Assembly: GCF_900497695.1 (NCBI RefSeq)
Contig: NZ_UIDD01000006.1
Span: forward strand, 124,001 to 188,000
Origin: Pseudomonas wadenswilerensis
GTDB lineage: Bacteria > Pseudomonadota > Gammaproteobacteria > Pseudomonadales > Pseudomonadaceae
Length of the DNA: 64,000 nucleotides
Direction: 5' to 3'
A program made the translations under genes and the position numbers. Positions 37,599 through 46,070 of this stretch are shown here, in pieces. The notes beneath the pieces are model-generated. The model was not told the origin of the DNA. It worked only from the letters and a program-made list of their open reading frames with translations, and ran no database searches. How positions within the stretch are numbered: the stretch's first letter is position 1; every line of letters begins with the position of its first letter.

Positions 37599-38123
37599 AT
37601 GGCCAGTCTCGATTTCCTGCACATTTCCCTCGCTGATCAATGCCTTTATGGGTTCGCCCAGGGGCAGTTGCGCCTGCGTCTTGAGGTGTCCACCGCGCGC
37701 AACGGTGCCGGTGAGCTCAAAGGTTCGGGCTGCACGCCGCGTGGGCGCCATCAGGTGCGCGCCAAGATCGGTGCCGGCCTGGCGCAAGGCGCGGTGTTGC
37801 GAGGTCGACGCTGGACCGGCGAAACCTGGTCGCCTGAACTGCACGAACAATTTCCCGGTCGCGACTGGATCCTCACGCGCATACTCTGGCTCAGCGGTTG
37901 TGAGCCGGGCATCAATCGCCTGGGGCCGGTCGACACCTTTCGTCGTTACATCTACCTGCATGGCACTCCCGATAGTGAACCTATGGGCGTGCCGTTGTCC
38001 CATGGCTGCGTGCGCTTGCGCAACGCCGACCTGCTGAGCCTGTTCGACCAGGTGCCGGTGCATTGCCCGGTGCAGATCGACGAAGCCGCATGCCCCCAAT
38101 GGGCTCACATCAGCGTCAACTGA
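37599..38123 (+). CDS. L,D-transpeptidase (YkuD domain)
   Basis: A 174-residue protein with a YkuD catalytic motif HGTPDSEPMGVPLSHGCVRL at about 122-142; the Cys in SHGCVRL is the nucleophile and both His are present. It lacks a recognisable signal peptide, which is unusual for an enzyme that links peptidoglycan or anchors lipoproteins. It could be cytoplasmic and act on recycled muropeptides, or use another export route. Its ribosome site is poor. nagZ starts 10 bases later, so they form an operon in peptidoglycan recycling. Confidence 0.85.
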   Translation: MASLDFLHISLADQCLYGFAQGQLRLRLEVSTARNGAGELKGSGCTPRGRHQVRAKIGAGLAQGAVLRGRRWTGETWSPELHEQFPGRDWILTRILWLSGCEPGINRLGPVDTFRRYIYLHGTPDSEPMGVPLSHGCVRLRNADLLSLFDQVPVHCPVQIDEAACPQWAHISVN

Positions 38124-38133
38124 AGGATCAATT

Positions 38134-39144
38134 ATGAGTGCCAGCCTGCAAGGCTCCCTGATGGTCGACATCGCCGGTACCTGGCTGACCGCCGAGGACC
38201 GCCAGCTTTTGCGCCAGCCCGAAGTGGCCGGCCTGATTATCTTCGCCCGTAACATCGAATGCCCGCGCCAGGTGCGCGAGCTGTGCGCTTCGATCCGCGC
38301 CATTCGCCCGGAGCTGATCCTGGCGGTGGACCAGGAGGGTGGTCGGGTCCAGCGCCTGCGCCAGGGTTTTGTACGCCTGCCGGCGATGCGTGCGATTGCC
38401 GATAACGACAATGCTGAATACCTGGCCGAGCAATGCGGTTGGCTGATGGCCACCGAAGTGCTGGCGGTGGGCCTGGACCTGAGCTTCGCTCCGGTGCTGG
38501 ACCTCGATCACCAGCGCAGCGCCGTGGTCGGCAGCCGCGCCTTCGAAGGTGATCCGCAGCGCGCCACGCTACTGACCGGTGCCTTTATCCGCGGTATGAA
38601 CGCCGCGGGCATGGCCGCCTGTGGCAAGCATTTCCCCGGCCATGGCTGGGCCGAGGCCGATTCCCATGTGGCGATTCCCACCGATGAGCGCAGCCTGGAG
38701 CAGATCCGCGCGGCCGATCTGGTGCCGTTCACTCGTTTGAGTGGGCAGCTGGCGGCGGTGATGCCGGCCCATGTGATCTATCCACAGGTCGACAACCAGC
38801 CGGCCGGTTTCTCCCGGCGCTGGCTGCAGGACATCCTGCGCGGCGAGTTGGGTTTCAATGGGGTGATCTTCAGTGACGACCTGTCCATGGCCGGTGCCCA
38901 TGTGGTCGGTGACGCGGCCAGTCGAATCGAGGCGGCGCTGAGCGCCGGCTGTGACATGGGCCTGGTGTGCAATGACCGGGCAGCAGCCGAGCTTGCGCTG
39001 ACAGCGGCCCAGCGCCTGAAGGTCAAACCTTCGCCACGTATCGCGCAGATGCGCGGGCAGGGCTTTGCCCGTACCGACTATCGTCAACAGCCGCGCTGGC
39101 TGGAGGCGCTTGGGGCGCTCAAGGAAGCTCAACTGGTAGATTGA
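38134..39144 (+). CDS. nagZ: Beta-N-acetylhexosaminidase NagZ
   Basis: NagZ is a cytoplasmic GH3 enzyme removing GlcNAc from anhydro-muropeptides during cell-wall recycling, a step that affects AmpC induction. The 336-residue protein has LAVDQEGGRVQRL (about 63-75), the GH3 loop KHFPGHGWAEADSH (about 165-178) with the acid/base His, and the nucleophile Asp in VIFSDDLSM (about 249). A GGATCAATT ribosome site overlaps the end of the preceding gene. Confidence 0.95.
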   Translation: MSASLQGSLMVDIAGTWLTAEDRQLLRQPEVAGLIIFARNIECPRQVRELCASIRAIRPELILAVDQEGGRVQRLRQGFVRLPAMRAIADNDNAEYLAEQCGWLMATEVLAVGLDLSFAPVLDLDHQRSAVVGSRAFEGDPQRATLLTGAFIRGMNAAGMAACGKHFPGHGWAEADSHVAIPTDERSLEQIRAADLVPFTRLSGQLAAVMPAHVIYPQVDNQPAGFSRRWLQDILRGELGFNGVIFSDDLSMAGAHVVGDAASRIEAALSAGCDMGLVCNDRAAAELALTAAQRLKVKPSPRIAQMRGQGFARTDYRQQPRWLEALGALKEAQLVD

Positions 39145-39165
39145 TTGCAGGGCTGCGTTGCAGCC

Positions 39166-39222
39166 CATCGCTGGCAAGCCAGCTCCCACAGGGTCCGTGT
39201 GGGAGCTGGCTTGCCAGCGATG
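39166..39222. repeat. REP pair between nagZ and the helicase
   Basis: CATCGCTGGCAAGCCAGCTCCCACA and TGTGGGAGCTGGCTTGCCAGCGATG, an almost perfect inverted pair of about 57 bases between convergent genes. Confidence 0.88.
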
Positions 39223-39225
39223 GAT

Positions 39226-41631
39226 TCACCGCGCACTAGCGCCGTGCCGCTTCCCCGGCAACGGCGCCAACAGCGCATCGATATCTTCCGCCGCCAAACG
39301 CCAGTCCCCCGCCTGCCGTCCATCCAGCACACCCGCCGCCAGCGCCGATTTCTCCTGCTGCAACTGCTGGATCTTCTCTTCCACCGTGCCCCGGGTAATC
39401 AGCTTGTAGACGAACACCGGCTTCTCCTGGCCAATGCGATAAGCGCGGTCGGTGGCCTGGTTTTCCGCTGCCGGGTTCCACCACGGGTCGTAGTGGATCA
39501 CGGTGTCAGCCGCGGTCAGGTTCAAGCCAACGCCGCCGGCCTTGAGGCTGATCAGAAAGATCTGCAGCTGGCCGCTTTGGAAGTCCTGCACCGGCGCCCG
39601 GCGATCGCGGGTTTCGCCGGTCAGCAGGGCGTAGGCGATACCGCGTTGCTGCAGCTCTGCCTCGATCAATCGCAGCATGCTGGTGAACTGCGAAAACAGC
39701 AGCACCCGCCGGCCTTCGGCGAGAAGCTCTTCGAGCATCTCCATCAGGCTCGCAAGCTTGCCTGAATGAGCGCCCCGAGCGGTCGAGGCCTCGCTGTTGA
39801 TCAGGCGCAGGTCGCAGCACACCTGGCGCAGCTTGAGCAGCGCTTCGAGGATGATGATCTGGCTGCGCGCCACGCCCTTGCGGGTGATTTCCGCACGGAC
39901 TTTCTGGTCCATGGCCAGGCGCATGGTTTCGTACACGTCGCGCTGCGCATCGCTGAGCTCGACCCAGTGGATCATCTCGGTCTTGGCCGGCAGTTCGGTG
40001 GCCACCTGTTCCTTGGTGCGGCGCAACAGGAAGGGTTTGATCCGGGCGTTGAGGTGCTGCAGGCGTTCGCCATTGCCCTGGCGCTCGATCGGCACCCGGT
40101 AGTCGCGGTTGAAGGCTTTGGCATCACCCAGCCAGCCAGGCAGCAGGAAGTGAAACAGCGACCACAGCTCGCCCAGGTGGTTTTCCAGCGGCGTGCCGCT
40201 CAGGCACAGGCGCTGGCGGGCTTCGAGCTGACGCGCCGCCTGGGCCGCCTTGCTGCCCGGGCTCTTGATGTACTGCGCCTCGTCGAGGATCAGCACATGC
40301 AGCATCAGGCCCTTGAAGTGCGCCAGGTCCTTGGGCAGCAGGGCATAGGTGGTCAGCAGCAGGTCGTAGTCCTGCAGGTTGTCGAAATGCTTGCGCCGGC
40401 CGATGCCCTGCAGGGCCAGAACCCGCAAGCCGGGGGCGAAGCGTTCGGCTTCGTCCTGCCAGTTGGGGATCAGGCTGGTGGGCATCACCACCATGGCCGG
40501 ACGGGTCAGGCGCCCGGCGTTCTTTTCGCTGAGCAGGTGGGCGAGGGTCTGCAGGGTTTTGCCCAGGCCCATGTCGTCAGCGAGGATGCCACCGACCTCC
40601 AGCTCGCGCAGGGCCTGCATCCAGCTCAGGCCTTCGATCTGATAGGGGCGCAGGATAGCATTCAGGCCATCCGGGGTTTGCGCCGGCTGCAGGCGGATAT
40701 CGCGCAGGCGCTCGCCCAGGCCGCGTACCCGCTCGCCGCCTTGCCAGCTCAGCGGCAGGTCTTCCAGGGCGTTGAGGCGGGTGGCGTCGAGGGTGGGCAG
40801 GCGCACGCTGGTTTCACCGGGCTCACGCAGGTAGAAGTCGCCGAGGGTTGCCAGTACCGGCTTGAGGCGGCCGTAGGGCAGGGCCACTTGCAGGCTGCGC
40901 CGTGCTTCGCCCGCAGGGGCGGGAATCTGCACCAGCAACTGTTCATCATCGCGGCGCTTGTGCAATTGCGCCGGGTTGAGCAGTTCCGGATGGCTGCGCA
41001 GTACGTTGAGCAGGATCGGCAGCAGGCTCAGGCGCTGGCCATTGACCTCGATGCCCAGTTCCAGGTCGAACCAGTCGCGGCCGCTGGCCTCGTCGATCTG
41101 CGCGTACCAGTCGTCAACCTCGGCGAGATTGAAGGCGAAGTCGTCGGTGTACTCGATCTCCCAGCCTTGCTCGCGCAGGGCGGGCAGGTCGTTGAGCATG
41201 AAGCGCAGCCAGGCCGCTTCGGAAGCCAGTTCCAGCAGGTCGCCGGCGCTCTCCGGCAAGGCCTTGCTCTGCCGGGTGGCGACCTTGAAACCCAGGCGCT
41301 GAAGGGTCTGGCGGATCTGGCTTTCGATCTCGGTGTGGCGCTGTATGCGTTGGCTGGTGGTGCCATCCAGGCGGGTGACTTCCTTGCCTTGCCTGCCGCT
41401 GGCGCGAATGCCGTCATAGTTGAACGACAGCGCCGCCCGGTGCTGGTGCTGGCGCTGCATCCTGCCGGTTTGCGGCACGTAGGCGCTGAATTCGTGGCTG
41501 CCCAGAATCAGGTGGGGCGTGGGGGCAATACCGTCGATGATCTTCTCGCTCAATGTTCTGGGGGTGGGGATCTGCCGATTGAGGGTGTGGATCCGGTGGC
41601 TGAATTTTACCACCTGGCTTTGCGGAACCAC
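39226..41631 (-). CDS. SNF2-family DEAD/DEAH helicase, 5' end uncertain
   Basis: A Swi2/Snf2-type ATPase. The intact frame from 41631 (a GTG) gives 801 residues: an accessory domain, then ILADDMGLGKTLQTLAHLL (motif I, about 350), LLLTTYALLP, LILDEAQYIKSPGSK (motif II DEAQ) and the second lobe with VLLFSQFTSMLRLIE, LISLKAGGVGLNLTAAD and DRAYRIGQEKPVFVYKLI (motif VI). The motor is complete. The true N-terminus lies upstream but in other frames (41632-41861), so either this is the surviving product or the full-length gene is broken. It follows csiV and mfd on the same strand. Confidence 0.82.
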   Translation of the reverse strand: MVPQSQVVKFSHRIHTLNRQIPTPRTLSEKIIDGIAPTPHLILGSHEFSAYVPQTGRMQRQHQHRAALSFNYDGIRASGRQGKEVTRLDGTTSQRIQRHTEIESQIRQTLQRLGFKVATRQSKALPESAGDLLELASEAAWLRFMLNDLPALREQGWEIEYTDDFAFNLAEVDDWYAQIDEASGRDWFDLELGIEVNGQRLSLLPILLNVLRSHPELLNPAQLHKRRDDEQLLVQIPAPAGEARRSLQVALPYGRLKPVLATLGDFYLREPGETSVRLPTLDATRLNALEDLPLSWQGGERVRGLGERLRDIRLQPAQTPDGLNAILRPYQIEGLSWMQALRELEVGGILADDMGLGKTLQTLAHLLSEKNAGRLTRPAMVVMPTSLIPNWQDEAERFAPGLRVLALQGIGRRKHFDNLQDYDLLLTTYALLPKDLAHFKGLMLHVLILDEAQYIKSPGSKAAQAARQLEARQRLCLSGTPLENHLGELWSLFHFLLPGWLGDAKAFNRDYRVPIERQGNGERLQHLNARIKPFLLRRTKEQVATELPAKTEMIHWVELSDAQRDVYETMRLAMDQKVRAEITRKGVARSQIIILEALLKLRQVCCDLRLINSEASTARGAHSGKLASLMEMLEELLAEGRRVLLFSQFTSMLRLIEAELQQRGIAYALLTGETRDRRAPVQDFQSGQLQIFLISLKAGGVGLNLTAADTVIHYDPWWNPAAENQATDRAYRIGQEKPVFVYKLITRGTVEEKIQQLQQEKSALAAGVLDGRQAGDWRLAAEDIDALLAPLPGKRHGASAR

Positions 41632-41861
41632 CGGCGCCGAAGCGAGGTACGAAGCAATGACTTGATCATAGCTGTGGCGCAGGCGGCCAATCCTTTCCTC
41701 GGCCGGATCAACGTAGTACTGCCATCCTTGCGGCGGTTGCAGGTGTACGGGGTAATCGAGGCTTTGCCCTCTGGCATCAGGTCCAGCTCGTACACCAGCA
41801 TGCGCCCGACGTGGCTGACGGCTTGGCCAGTCTGTCGAGCCAGTTTTCCAAGGGCGGGCAT
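41632..41861 (-). pseudogene. Frameshifted 5' remnant of the helicase gene
   Basis: From the ATG at 41861, which has GGAG 14 bases upstream inside csiV, codons with strong Pseudomonas third-base bias encode MPALGKLARQTG... then RMLVYELDLMPEGKASITPY. At KDG (41721) coding character moves to the frame of the helicase body, where YYVDPAEERIGRLRHSYDQ runs uninterrupted into it; the frame from 41861 stops at 41607 after 84 residues. A second segment PPLENWLDRLAKP is readable in the third frame at 41856-41818. This needs at least one indel near 41718-41720 and perhaps two more. Confidence 0.65.
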
Positions 41862-41865
41862 CCGG

Positions 41866-42426
41866 CTACTGCTCCATCATCTCCGGCGCAGGCGTCGGCG
41901 CGCTCACTGGCCGGTTGGCTGTGACCTTGAGCAGCAGGGCCAGGTGGCCGCCGTCGAGAAAGGTCAGCTCGCCATTTTTGATGTTGCTGTTGCTCTGCTT
42001 GAGCGGCTCGCTCTGGATCACGCTGCCATTGCCGTCGAACTGGTTGACCCAGAAGTTGGCATCCGCTGCGATGAAACGCTCTTCCTTGAGGGTCAGGTTG
42101 CCGGCGATGGGGAACTGGCCGAAGTGTTCTTCGCCATCGCTGATCGCCACCGTGCCGGCGTCCTGTTTCCAGGCCTTGTGCAGCAGCACGGTGTACTGTG
42201 GGTCGGCCGCAAGCTTGGCCGCCTCGTCATTCAGTACCGGTTGGCGCAGGTCAGCCTCGGCGACGACCTGGGCGCCGTTGCGCCAGTCTTCCGGGGCCGA
42301 CTTGCTGGTGATTGCCGGCACGGCGTTCTGCCGCACCAGGATCATTTCGACCTGAAAAGTGCCATCGGCAAATGCCGCCGGGGCAATCAGCGCCAGCAGC
42401 AGGGTCAGGCTACGCATTGCACGCAT
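41866..42426 (-). CDS. csiV: CsiV-family periplasmic protein
   Basis: A 186-residue exported protein: MRAMRSLTLLLALIAPAAFA is a signal peptide cut after FA-DG. The mature part follows the CsiV pattern, starting FQVEMILVRQN and containing GNLTLKEERFIAADANFW and LTFLDGGHLALLLKV. In Vibrio CsiV binds peptidoglycan and supports growth under salt or alkaline stress; here the role is inferred. It starts 10 bases after mfd and its stop lies four bases before the helicase ATG, so mfd-csiV-helicase is one transcription unit. Confidence 0.82.
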   Translation of the reverse strand: MRAMRSLTLLLALIAPAAFADGTFQVEMILVRQNAVPAITSKSAPEDWRNGAQVVAEADLRQPVLNDEAAKLAADPQYTVLLHKAWKQDAGTVAISDGEEHFGQFPIAGNLTLKEERFIAADANFWVNQFDGNGSVIQSEPLKQSNSNIKNGELTFLDGGHLALLLKVTANRPVSAPTPAPEMMEQ

Positions 42427-42436
42427 GGATCTTCCT

Positions 42437-45400
42437 TCACGCAGATTGTGGGGTCAGGCGCTCGAACAGCGCCTCAAGGTTGTTGAAGCGTTCTTCCGGG
42501 CGCTCCATCGGCACCAGGAACTTGAACTGGGTGGCGCCTTCGAACTTGTAGCGTTTGGGCTGGCCCTGGATCAGCTTGATCAGTACCAGCGGATCGACCG
42601 GGGTCTCGGCCTCGAATTCGATCTTGCCGCCATTGGGCCCGGCGTCGACCTTCTTGATGCCGAGTTTCTCTGCCTGCAGCTTGAGCAGGGTCAGGCGCAC
42701 CAGGTTCTTGGTCGGCTCCGGCAGCAGGCCGAAGCGGTCGATCATCTCTACCTGCAGGTCCTTGAGGCCGTCTTCGTCCACCGCCGAAGCGATGCGCTTG
42801 TAGAGGATCAGCCGCGCATGCACATCCGGCAGGTAGTCCTCGGGAATCAGCGCCGGCAAACGCAGGTTGATTTCCGGGCCACCGCCCAGCGGCTGGTCGA
42901 GGTTCGGCTGGGTGCCTTTGCGAATGGCCTTGACCGCGCGCTCGAGCATTTCCATGTACAGGGTAAAACCGACCGCCTGGATCTGCCCGCTCTGGCCTTC
43001 GCCGAGCAGCTCGCCGGCGCCGCGGATTTCCAGGTCGTTGGTGGCCAGGACGAAGCCAGCCCCCAGGTCCTGGGTGTTGGCGATGGCTTCCAGGCGCTTC
43101 TCGGCGTCCGGGGTGATCTGCTGGCGCGGCGGGGTGAGCAGGTAGGCATAGGCCTGGTGATGGCTGCGCCCGACCCGGCCGCGCAACTGGTGCAACTGGG
43201 CCAGGCCGAACTTGTCGGCACGCTCGATGATGATGGTGTTGGCGCTTGGCACGTCGATGCCGGTCTCGATGATGGTCGAGGCGATCAGCACGTTGAAGCG
43301 CTTGTGGTAGAAGTCGCTCATCACCTGTTCGAGTTCGCGTTCGCGCATCTGCCCGTGGCCGATGCCGATGCGGGCTTCCGGTACCAGCTCGGCAAGGTCG
43401 GCGGCGCATTTTTCGATGCTCTTCACATCGTTGTGCAGGTAATACACCTGGCCGCCGCGCAGCAGCTCACGCAGCAGTGCCTCCTTGACCGTGCTCTTGT
43501 TCTGCTCCATGACGAAGGTGCGCACCGACAGCCGGCGCGCCGGCGGCGTGGCGATGATCGACAGGTCGCGCATGCCGGCCACGGCCATGTTCAGGGTGCG
43601 CGGGATCGGCGTGGCGGTCAGGGTGAGGATGTCCACCTCGCTGCGCAGGGCCTTGAGCTGCTCTTTCTGGCGCACGCCGAAACGGTGTTCTTCGTCGATG
43701 ATCACCAGGCCCAGGTCCTTGACCTTGACGTCGTCCTGCAACAGCTTGTGGGTACCGATGACGATGTCGATCTTGCCTTCGGCCAGGTCCGCCACCGCAG
43801 CGGCGACTTCCTTGGGCGACTTGAAGCGGCTCATCACCTCGACCGTTACCGGCCAGTCGGCAAAGCGGTCGCGGAAGCTGTTGTAGTGCTGTTGGGCGAG
43901 CAGGGTGGTGGGGACCAGGATCGCTACCTGGCGGCCGCCGTGTACGGCGATGAACGCGGCGCGCATGGCCACTTCGGTCTTGCCGAAGCCGACGTCGCCG
44001 CACACCAGGCGGTCCATCGGCTTGGCCGCGAGCATGTCCTCGCGCACCGCTTCGATGGCGCTCTGCTGGTCCGGGGTTTCCTCGAAGGGGAAACCGGCGC
44101 TGAAGGTGGCGTAATCCACCGACGGGTCGGCGAAGGCATAGCCTTTGCGCGCGGCGCGGCGGGCATAGATGTCGAGCAGTTCGGCGGCCACGTCACGCAC
44201 CTGTTCGGCGGCCTTGCGCTTGGCTTTCTGCCAGGTTTCGGAGCCGAGCCGGTGCAGCGGCGCCAGGGCGTCGTCGCTACCGGTGTAGCGGGCGATCAGG
44301 TGCAGGTTGGCCACCGGCACGTAGAGCTTGGCGCCCTCGGCGTATTCGAGGGTGAGGAACTCGGCGGCCTGGTTGTCGATCTCCAGGGTGGCCAGGCCCA
44401 GGTAGCGGCCGACACCGTGGTCGATATGCACCACCGGCGCGCCTTCGCGCAGCTCGGTGAGGTTCTTGATCACCGCATCGTTGTTGGCGTCGCTGCGCTT
44501 GTCGCGGCGCCGGCGCTGCATCACCCGCTGACCGAACAGCGGGCTCTCGGCGACCAGGGCAATGGCCGGCTCATCCAGCAGCAGGCCTTCGTCCAGCGGC
44601 GCGATGGTGATTGCCAGGCGCTCCTTGCCGGCAACGAAGGCGCTCCAGCTGTCGACGGTTTGCGGGCGCAGCTTCAGGCGCTCAAGCAGCTCCAGCAGCA
44701 CTTCGCGACGGCCCGCCGACTCGGCGGTGAACAGCACGCGGCCGGGGAATTGCTCAAGAAAGCCCGACAGCGCCGCCAATGGCTGGTTGGCCTTGGCTTC
44801 GATGGCAAGGTTGGGCAGGACCTGGGCGGCAAAGCGCTCGCGGCCGACGCCGCTGTCGACGTCATCCTGGCTGACCACCACCCGTGGCCAGCTTTTCAGC
44901 CGGGCGAAGCAGTCTTCCACCGGCAGGAACAGCTCGGCCGGCGGCAGCAATGGCCGCGCCGGGTCGATGCGGCGCTCCTCGTAACGGTTGCGCACATCGC
45001 TCCAGAAGTGCTCGGCAGCCTGCTCGACGCCCGGCAGGGAGAACACCTGGGTGTCCTGGGGCAGGTAGTCGAACAGGGTCGAGGTGTCTTCGAAGAACAG
45101 CGGCAGGTAGTACTCGATACCGGCCGGAGTGATGCCGCTGGACAGGTCCTGGAAGATCGGGCAGCGGCGAAAATCGACATCGAAACGCTCGCGAAAGCGC
45201 GCCTTGAAGCGCGTCACTGCATCTTTTTGCAGCGGGAACTCGCGGGCCGGCAACAGCCGCACCGAGTCGACCTTGTCGATCGAGCGCTGGGTTTCCGGGT
45301 CGAAGGTACGCAGGGTCTCGATCTCGTCATCGAACAGATCGATGCGGTACGGCAGCTTGCTGCCCATCGGGAACAGGTCGATCAAGGCGCCGCGCACGGC

Positions 45401-45886
45401 GAATTCGCCATGCTCGTACACCGTGTCGACACAGCGGTAGCCGCTGGCTTCAAGGCGCGTGCGCATCTGCTCGACATCAAGCTTCTGGCCGATGTCCAGG
45501 ACCAGGCTGCTGCCGAGCAAGAAGCGCGTCGGCGCCAGGCGGTGCAGGGCCGTGGTGATCGGTACCACGAGAATGCCGTGATCGAGCTCCGGCAGCCGGT
45601 ACAGGCTGGAAATCCGCTGGGAAATGATGTCCTGGTGCGGCGAGAACAGGTCGTAGGGCAGGGTTTCCCAATCGGGGAACGGCAGCACCGGCAGCTCGGG
45701 CGCGAAGAAACGCAGCTCCTGCTCGAGGCGGTCAGCGCTCTGGCTGTCGGCGGTCAGCAGCAGGGTGAAGCGTTTGGCGGCACTGGCCGCTTCGGCAATG
45801 GCCAGGCTCAGGGCGGCGCCCGGCAGGTTGCCCCAGGTTTGTTTGCCGGCAGTGGCCGGCAGGTGCGGTAGACGCAGAACAGGCAC
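42437..45886 (-). CDS. mfd: Transcription-repair coupling factor Mfd
   Basis: Mfd removes RNA polymerase stalled at lesions and recruits UvrA. The 1149-residue protein has UvrB-like N-terminal domains (PFPDWETLPYDLFSPHQD), the RNA-polymerase-binding domain (VVHIDHGVGRYLG), and the RecG-like motor with GDVGFGKTEVAMRAAF (about 625), LVIIDEEHRFGVRQKE and ATPIPRTLNMA, ending in the TRCF C-terminal domain. I use the GTG start at 45886 (VPVLRLPHLPATAGK), matching the family start; the frame open to 45937 adds residues not seen in the family. Confidence 0.95.
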   Translation of the reverse strand: MPVLRLPHLPATAGKQTWGNLPGAALSLAIAEAASAAKRFTLLLTADSQSADRLEQELRFFAPELPVLPFPDWETLPYDLFSPHQDIISQRISSLYRLPELDHGILVVPITTALHRLAPTRFLLGSSLVLDIGQKLDVEQMRTRLEASGYRCVDTVYEHGEFAVRGALIDLFPMGSKLPYRIDLFDDEIETLRTFDPETQRSIDKVDSVRLLPAREFPLQKDAVTRFKARFRERFDVDFRRCPIFQDLSSGITPAGIEYYLPLFFEDTSTLFDYLPQDTQVFSLPGVEQAAEHFWSDVRNRYEERRIDPARPLLPPAELFLPVEDCFARLKSWPRVVVSQDDVDSGVGRERFAAQVLPNLAIEAKANQPLAALSGFLEQFPGRVLFTAESAGRREVLLELLERLKLRPQTVDSWSAFVAGKERLAITIAPLDEGLLLDEPAIALVAESPLFGQRVMQRRRRDKRSDANNDAVIKNLTELREGAPVVHIDHGVGRYLGLATLEIDNQAAEFLTLEYAEGAKLYVPVANLHLIARYTGSDDALAPLHRLGSETWQKAKRKAAEQVRDVAAELLDIYARRAARKGYAFADPSVDYATFSAGFPFEETPDQQSAIEAVREDMLAAKPMDRLVCGDVGFGKTEVAMRAAFIAVHGGRQVAILVPTTLLAQQHYNSFRDRFADWPVTVEVMSRFKSPKEVAAAVADLAEGKIDIVIGTHKLLQDDVKVKDLGLVIIDEEHRFGVRQKEQLKALRSEVDILTLTATPIPRTLNMAVAGMRDLSIIATPPARRLSVRTFVMEQNKSTVKEALLRELLRGGQVYYLHNDVKSIEKCAADLAELVPEARIGIGHGQMRERELEQVMSDFYHKRFNVLIASTIIETGIDVPSANTIIIERADKFGLAQLHQLRGRVGRSHHQAYAYLLTPPRQQITPDAEKRLEAIANTQDLGAGFVLATNDLEIRGAGELLGEGQSGQIQAVGFTLYMEMLERAVKAIRKGTQPNLDQPLGGGPEINLRLPALIPEDYLPDVHARLILYKRIASAVDEDGLKDLQVEMIDRFGLLPEPTKNLVRLTLLKLQAEKLGIKKVDAGPNGGKIEFEAETPVDPLVLIKLIQGQPKRYKFEGATQFKFLVPMERPEERFNNLEALFERLTPQSA

Positions 45887-46070
45887 GGGAGGTCGAGCTC
45901 CAAGCGTTGCGACAAAGACGCCAATTGTAGCGGGCACAGGCCCGCGCTGTCAGGTTTGTGCAGGCTAAAAGCATGTAGTGAATTGCCGGCGACAGGCGCT
46001 CATTGCCCGATGGGCTGCGGGGCGTCATAATGTAGCCCCTTTTTTCTGTCCCTACATGTGGAAGGTTCCC
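45887..46070. promoter_or_regulatory. Divergent promoter region mfd/gap
   Basis: 184 bp between divergent mfd and gap. A ribosome site TGGAAGG precedes the gap GTG. No perfect palindrome seen. Confidence 0.4.

Noticed and set aside
41700..41735. Programmed -1 frameshift in the helicase 5' end
   Set aside because: The junction (GATGGCAGTACTACG) has no slippery heptamer and I see no stimulatory hairpin. A deletion is simpler.
42359..45871. Very long open frame (about 1170 codons) antisense to mfd
   Set aside because: A GC-rich shadow of mfd: composition dominated by Gln, His, Ala and Leu, no family motif, no ribosome site. The other strand is a complete Mfd.
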